A model generated the notes under the pieces. That model saw only the letters and a program-made list of their open reading frames with translations. It did no database searches and was not told where the DNA came from. Shown in pieces: positions 6,244-8,064 of a stretch of 8,064 nt of DNA. The stretch's first letter is position 1. Each line of letters begins with the position of its first letter. Source of the stretch: Pedobacter sp. (GTDB lineage: Bacteria; Bacteroidota; Bacteroidia; Sphingobacteriales; Sphingobacteriaceae); assembly GCA_028287885.1 (NCBI GenBank), contig JAQBOT010000445.1, positions 1 through 8,064 of the forward strand, given 5' to 3'. Made by a program: the position numbers and the translations under genes.

Positions 6244-6852
6244 TTGTTAGCCGTGTCAAACACATCACTAGAATTACTGATCAAAAATTTTAAAGACTCA
6301 TTCCCATTAACAACAAAAGAGAAAGCTGAGCTGCCTTTACGATTCACCGAACGAAACGTAAAGCGGCGGGGATTTATTCTTCAATCGGGCGATGTGTGTA
6401 AGCACTTTACCTTTATTGTGTCCGGATGTTTCAAACAATATGCTGTTGATAAAGAAGGCAAGGAACATAACCTACAGTTTGCTGTAGAAAATGAGTGGAT
6501 AACCGATTTGTCAAGTTTTTATGCGGAAAAGCCAAGTGGCGTTTTTATTGAAGCCATCGAGCCATCCCTGATTTTGCAAATCAAACATGATGATCTACTT
6601 TACCTTTACACCAACTATCATAAGTTTGACCGTAACTTCCGAATTATCGTTGAAAAGAAATACATTGACCTTCAAAACCGTGTGCTTCAATCCATCAGTA
6701 CAACGACAGACGAACGTTATCAAAACTTTGTCATAGAATATCCCAATTTGGTTAATCGCTTACCAAATACGCAAATTGCCTCTTACTTGGGGATTACTCC
6801 CGAATTTCTTAGCCGGATCAGAAAAGGCCTCTCTTCAAAACCTAAACCTTAA
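6244..6852 (+). CDS. CRP/FNR-family transcriptional regulator
   Basis: A regulator of about 200 residues with an N-terminal cyclic-nucleotide-binding-like beta roll (about residues 25-120: RFTERNVKRRGFILQSGDVCKHFTFIVSGCFKQY, then AVENEWITDLSSFYAEKPSG and FIEAIEPSLILQI). A long dimer helix and a C-terminal helix-turn-helix follow (NTQIASYLGITPEFLSRIRKGL). The cAMP pocket signature (GE-x-S plus RTA) is absent, replaced by TDLSSFYAEKPSG as in many Bacteroidota members, and there is no FNR-type N-terminal cysteine cluster, so cAMP or an Fe-S cluster is unlikely as the signal. The start is unusual: TAA at 6238-6240 closes the frame, and the only nearby starts are TTG 6244 and GTG 6253. The stop codon lies inside the second operator-like palindrome. 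It lies between two PPC genes with matching promoters, which makes it their likely regulator. Its own promoter was not found. Confidence 0.9.
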   Translation: MLAVSNTSLELLIKNFKDSFPLTTKEKAELPLRFTERNVKRRGFILQSGDVCKHFTFIVSGCFKQYAVDKEGKEHNLQFAVENEWITDLSSFYAEKPSGVFIEAIEPSLILQIKHDDLLYLYTNYHKFDRNFRIIVEKKYIDLQNRVLQSISTTTDERYQNFVIEYPNLVNRLPNTQIASYLGITPEFLSRIRKGLSSKPKP

Positions 6853-6863
6853 ACAAGTTTAAG
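6848..6863. promoter_or_regulatory. Second operator-like palindrome (CTTAAAC-AA-GTTTAAG)
   Basis: Matches the core of the palindrome at 6080-6095 in all 14 arm bases; only the two central bases differ in part (AA versus TA). It overlaps the stop codon of the CRP-like gene and stands 21 nt before the TTG of the downstream promoter. With a transcription start near 6920-6923 its centre would lie at about -65, a position typical for class I activation by CRP-type proteins; that is inference. Confidence 0.7.
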
Positions 6864-6867
6864 CATA

Positions 6868-6879
6868 TTTCTTAAGAAA
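6868..6879. repeat. 12-bp perfect palindrome (TTTCTTAAGAAA)
   Basis: Lies between the operator-like site and the promoter of the plus-strand PPC gene. The corresponding interval upstream of the minus-strand PPC gene keeps the TTTCTT half and several further bases (ATnTTTCTTnAnAnAGTT), though not the full symmetry. It may be a secondary binding site, or simply part of the duplicated promoter. Confidence 0.4.
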
Positions 6880-6884
6880 GTTCA

Positions 6885-6916
6885 TTGGCCAATTAGATTA
6901 GGATGTCTGACTTTTG
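6885..6916 (+). promoter_or_regulatory. Bacteroidota-type promoter for the plus-strand PPC gene
   Basis: TTG (6885-6887), a 21-nt spacer, then GACTTTTG (6909-6916), which fits the -33/-7 TTG and TAnnTTTG pattern in all but the first base of the box. The start codon follows 18 bases later at 6935. The geometry is identical to the promoter at 6058-6027 on the other strand. Confidence 0.65.
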
Positions 6917-6934
6917 TATTGTAAATATTAAACA

Positions 6935-7527
6935 ATGAAAAGATTAATTAAAATGAAGACCTCAGTGATATCATGGAGGCTTGTTTTGCCTTTCTTATTA
7001 CTCTTTAGCCTGTCTAATAGCGGAACTGCACAGGAATACGTGTCACTTACCCAGCCCGCACAATCCGGCATGGAGCCTGGTGCTAAAGCAAAGCTATTAA
7101 GTACAAACGGACCAACGAAACCTATATACTGGTTCTGGCAACCGGCGATGAGGTGACATCCGGAATTGCAGAATTTGCACAAAAATATAATGTAAAAAAT
7201 GCCCATTATACCGCATTTGGCGATGCAACATCGGCAAAACTAGGCTGGTATGATAAAGATCACAAAATGTTTAAGCTGACCAATGTCAGCGAGCCATCAG
7301 AGGTAACCACAATGACTGGCGACATTACCCTATACAACGGTAAGCCATTTGCGCATTCACACATTAGTGTGGCTACAAGCGACGGTATTTGTCACGGCGG
7401 GCACCTGCTTGAACTCATTGTAGGCCCGACTTTCGAGTTCTATATTACTGTTGAATCAACCCCCGTATACAAAAGGGTAAGCCCGGAGTTTAACGCGCTT
7501 GTCGTAGACTTGAGTTTAGAAAAATAA
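6935..7527 (+). CDS. Secreted PPC/DUF296 domain protein, apparent frameshift at 7118-7121
   Basis: Starts with a Sec signal peptide (MKRLIKMK..., hydrophobic core about residues 15-27, likely cleavage after GTA at residue 32), then AQEYVSLTQPAQSG and KAKLLSTNGPTK. At this point the frame runs into TGA (7156). If one A is added to the AAA at 7118-7120 it continues as KTYILVLATGDEVTSGIAEFA into the PPC domain: AHYTAFGDATSAKLGWYD, MTGDITLYNGKPFAHSHI, CHGGHLLELIVGPTFEFYITVE, stop at 7527. Restored length is about 197 residues. HxH (7354-7362) and HGGH (7393-7404) supply conserved histidines that could hold a metal. A signal peptide makes a DNA-binding role, often given in the automatic name of this family, implausible; a periplasmic enzyme or binding protein is more likely. 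ATG 6953 is an alternative start. An alpha/beta hydrolase gene follows after 43 nt. The break may be an assembly error or a true inactivation. Confidence 0.8.
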
Positions 7528-7570
7528 TGACTATTGAGGGCTCTACGCAGGGCTCCTTTTAATAAAAAAT

Positions 7571-8064
7571 ATGATGATGAAATTGAGTAATTTAAAATCC
7601 CTTTCTATATTATTTATCCTACTAAATTTTGTATCTCTGGGTGCCAACAGTCAGGACCTGAAACATTTGAGAAGTTTTATGCAAGCCGGTCCTACACCAC
7701 TCCATGCGATACCTTATGGTAATAACGCCAAAGCTGGCCATTACCTAAATACAGGCGATGCAAAAATCTATTACGAGGTTTATGGTAAAGGCAAGCCAAT
7801 AATCATATTACATGGCGGCATCTTTGGTTCGACGTATGAAATGGCGCAGTTTATTGACAGTCTTTCGAAGACCTACCAGGTTATTGCGATTTCTACCAGA
7901 GGACACGGCAAATCCGAGATTGGCAGCAATAGGCCCACGTATGAGCAAAAAGCCAAGGATGTTTATGCCATTATCCAAACAACGACAAAAGATAGTGTAA
8001 CGATACTAGGCTTTAGTGACGGTGGTTACACAGCTTACTACGTTGCCGGCATGTACCGGGAAAG
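7571..8064 (+). CDS. Secreted alpha/beta hydrolase (3' end outside window)
   Basis: The first 164 residues of an alpha/beta-hydrolase-fold protein. It begins with three ATG codons in a row (7571, 7574, 7577), then a signal peptide with hydrophobic core about residues 8-24 and likely cleavage near NS-Q (27/28), so it should act outside the cytoplasm. The fold is marked by KIYYEVYGKGKPIIILHGG (oxyanion-hole HGG at 81-83), VIAISTRGHGKSE (104-116) and the nucleophile elbow GFSDGG with Ser149. The acid and catalytic His lie beyond the window. It follows the plus-strand PPC gene by 43 nt, with no convincing promoter or terminator between, so the two are probably co-transcribed. The substrate is unknown; ester or lactone hydrolysis is the family's usual chemistry. 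The visible part is intact. Confidence 0.9.
   Translation, partial: MMMKLSNLKSLSILFILLNFVSLGANSQDLKHLRSFMQAGPTPLHAIPYGNNAKAGHYLNTGDAKIYYEVYGKGKPIIILHGGIFGSTYEMAQFIDSLSKTYQVIAISTRGHGKSEIGSNRPTYEQKAKDVYAIIQTTTKDSVTILGFSDGGYTAYYVAGMYRE

Noticed and set aside
7538..7560. GGGCTC...GGGCTCCTTTT after the PPC gene, considered as a terminator
   Set aside because: The two GGGCTC copies (7538-7543 and 7550-7555) are direct, not inverted, so they do not form a stable stem before the short T run.
1..8064. CRISPR array, tRNA, rRNA or phage genes
   Set aside because: No regularly spaced repeats, cloverleaf-like sequence, rRNA segments or phage structural genes were seen anywhere in the window.

Overview
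The window looks like chromosomal DNA of a Bacteroidota bacterium, probably a Sphingobacteriia/Cytophagia-type soil or water organism. The reasons are the protein families (a Bacteroidota-style CRP-like regulator, secreted PPC/DUF296 proteins, a secreted alpha/beta hydrolase), the weak or absent Shine-Dalgarno sequences, and two promoters of the Bacteroidota type (TTG, then 21 nt, then a TAnnTTTG-like box). The genus cannot be fixed from sequence alone.

Left half, all on the minus strand (read right to left): an AraC-family regulator (4992-4101), a short TetR-family regulator (3957-3646), then a tightly packed tripartite efflux operon. The operon consists of a TolC-like outer-membrane channel (3653-2295), an EmrA/HlyD-like adaptor (2288-1245) and an EmrB-like 14-TM MFS pump (1245 to beyond base 1). 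The TetR/TolC frames overlap by 8 nt, the TolC-adaptor gap is 6 nt, and the adaptor/pump frames share one base. The three efflux genes look intact. Both regulators do not: the TetR gene lacks most of its ligand-binding domain, and the AraC gene is split by a one-base surplus in a run of nine Ts.

Middle (4993-5433): a gene-poor stretch holding a decayed plus-strand fragment of panB (ketopantoate hydroxymethyltransferase). It is bracketed by a perfect 14-bp direct repeat.

Right half: a small regulon-like unit around a CRP/FNR-type regulator (6244-6852, plus). On either side lies a PPC/DUF296 gene pointing away from it (5938-5434 minus; 6935-7527 plus). Each PPC gene has the same upstream module: a palindrome CTTAAAC-N2-GTTTAAG, 21 nt, TTG, 21 nt, nAnnTTTG. 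Those 42 nt of identical spacing on opposite strands are the most striking signal here. They suggest one regulator-controlled promoter that was duplicated with its PPC gene. Both PPC genes carry an apparent single-base frameshift near the same part of the protein. A secreted alpha/beta hydrolase (7571 to past the end) follows the right PPC gene and probably shares its transcript.

Four genes plus one gene fragment between 3.6 and 7.5 kb are disrupted. Three of the lesions are single-base indels in or beside A/T runs, so a reader must weigh real decay, expressed frameshifting (most plausible at the T9 run) and assembly error before trusting the protein products.
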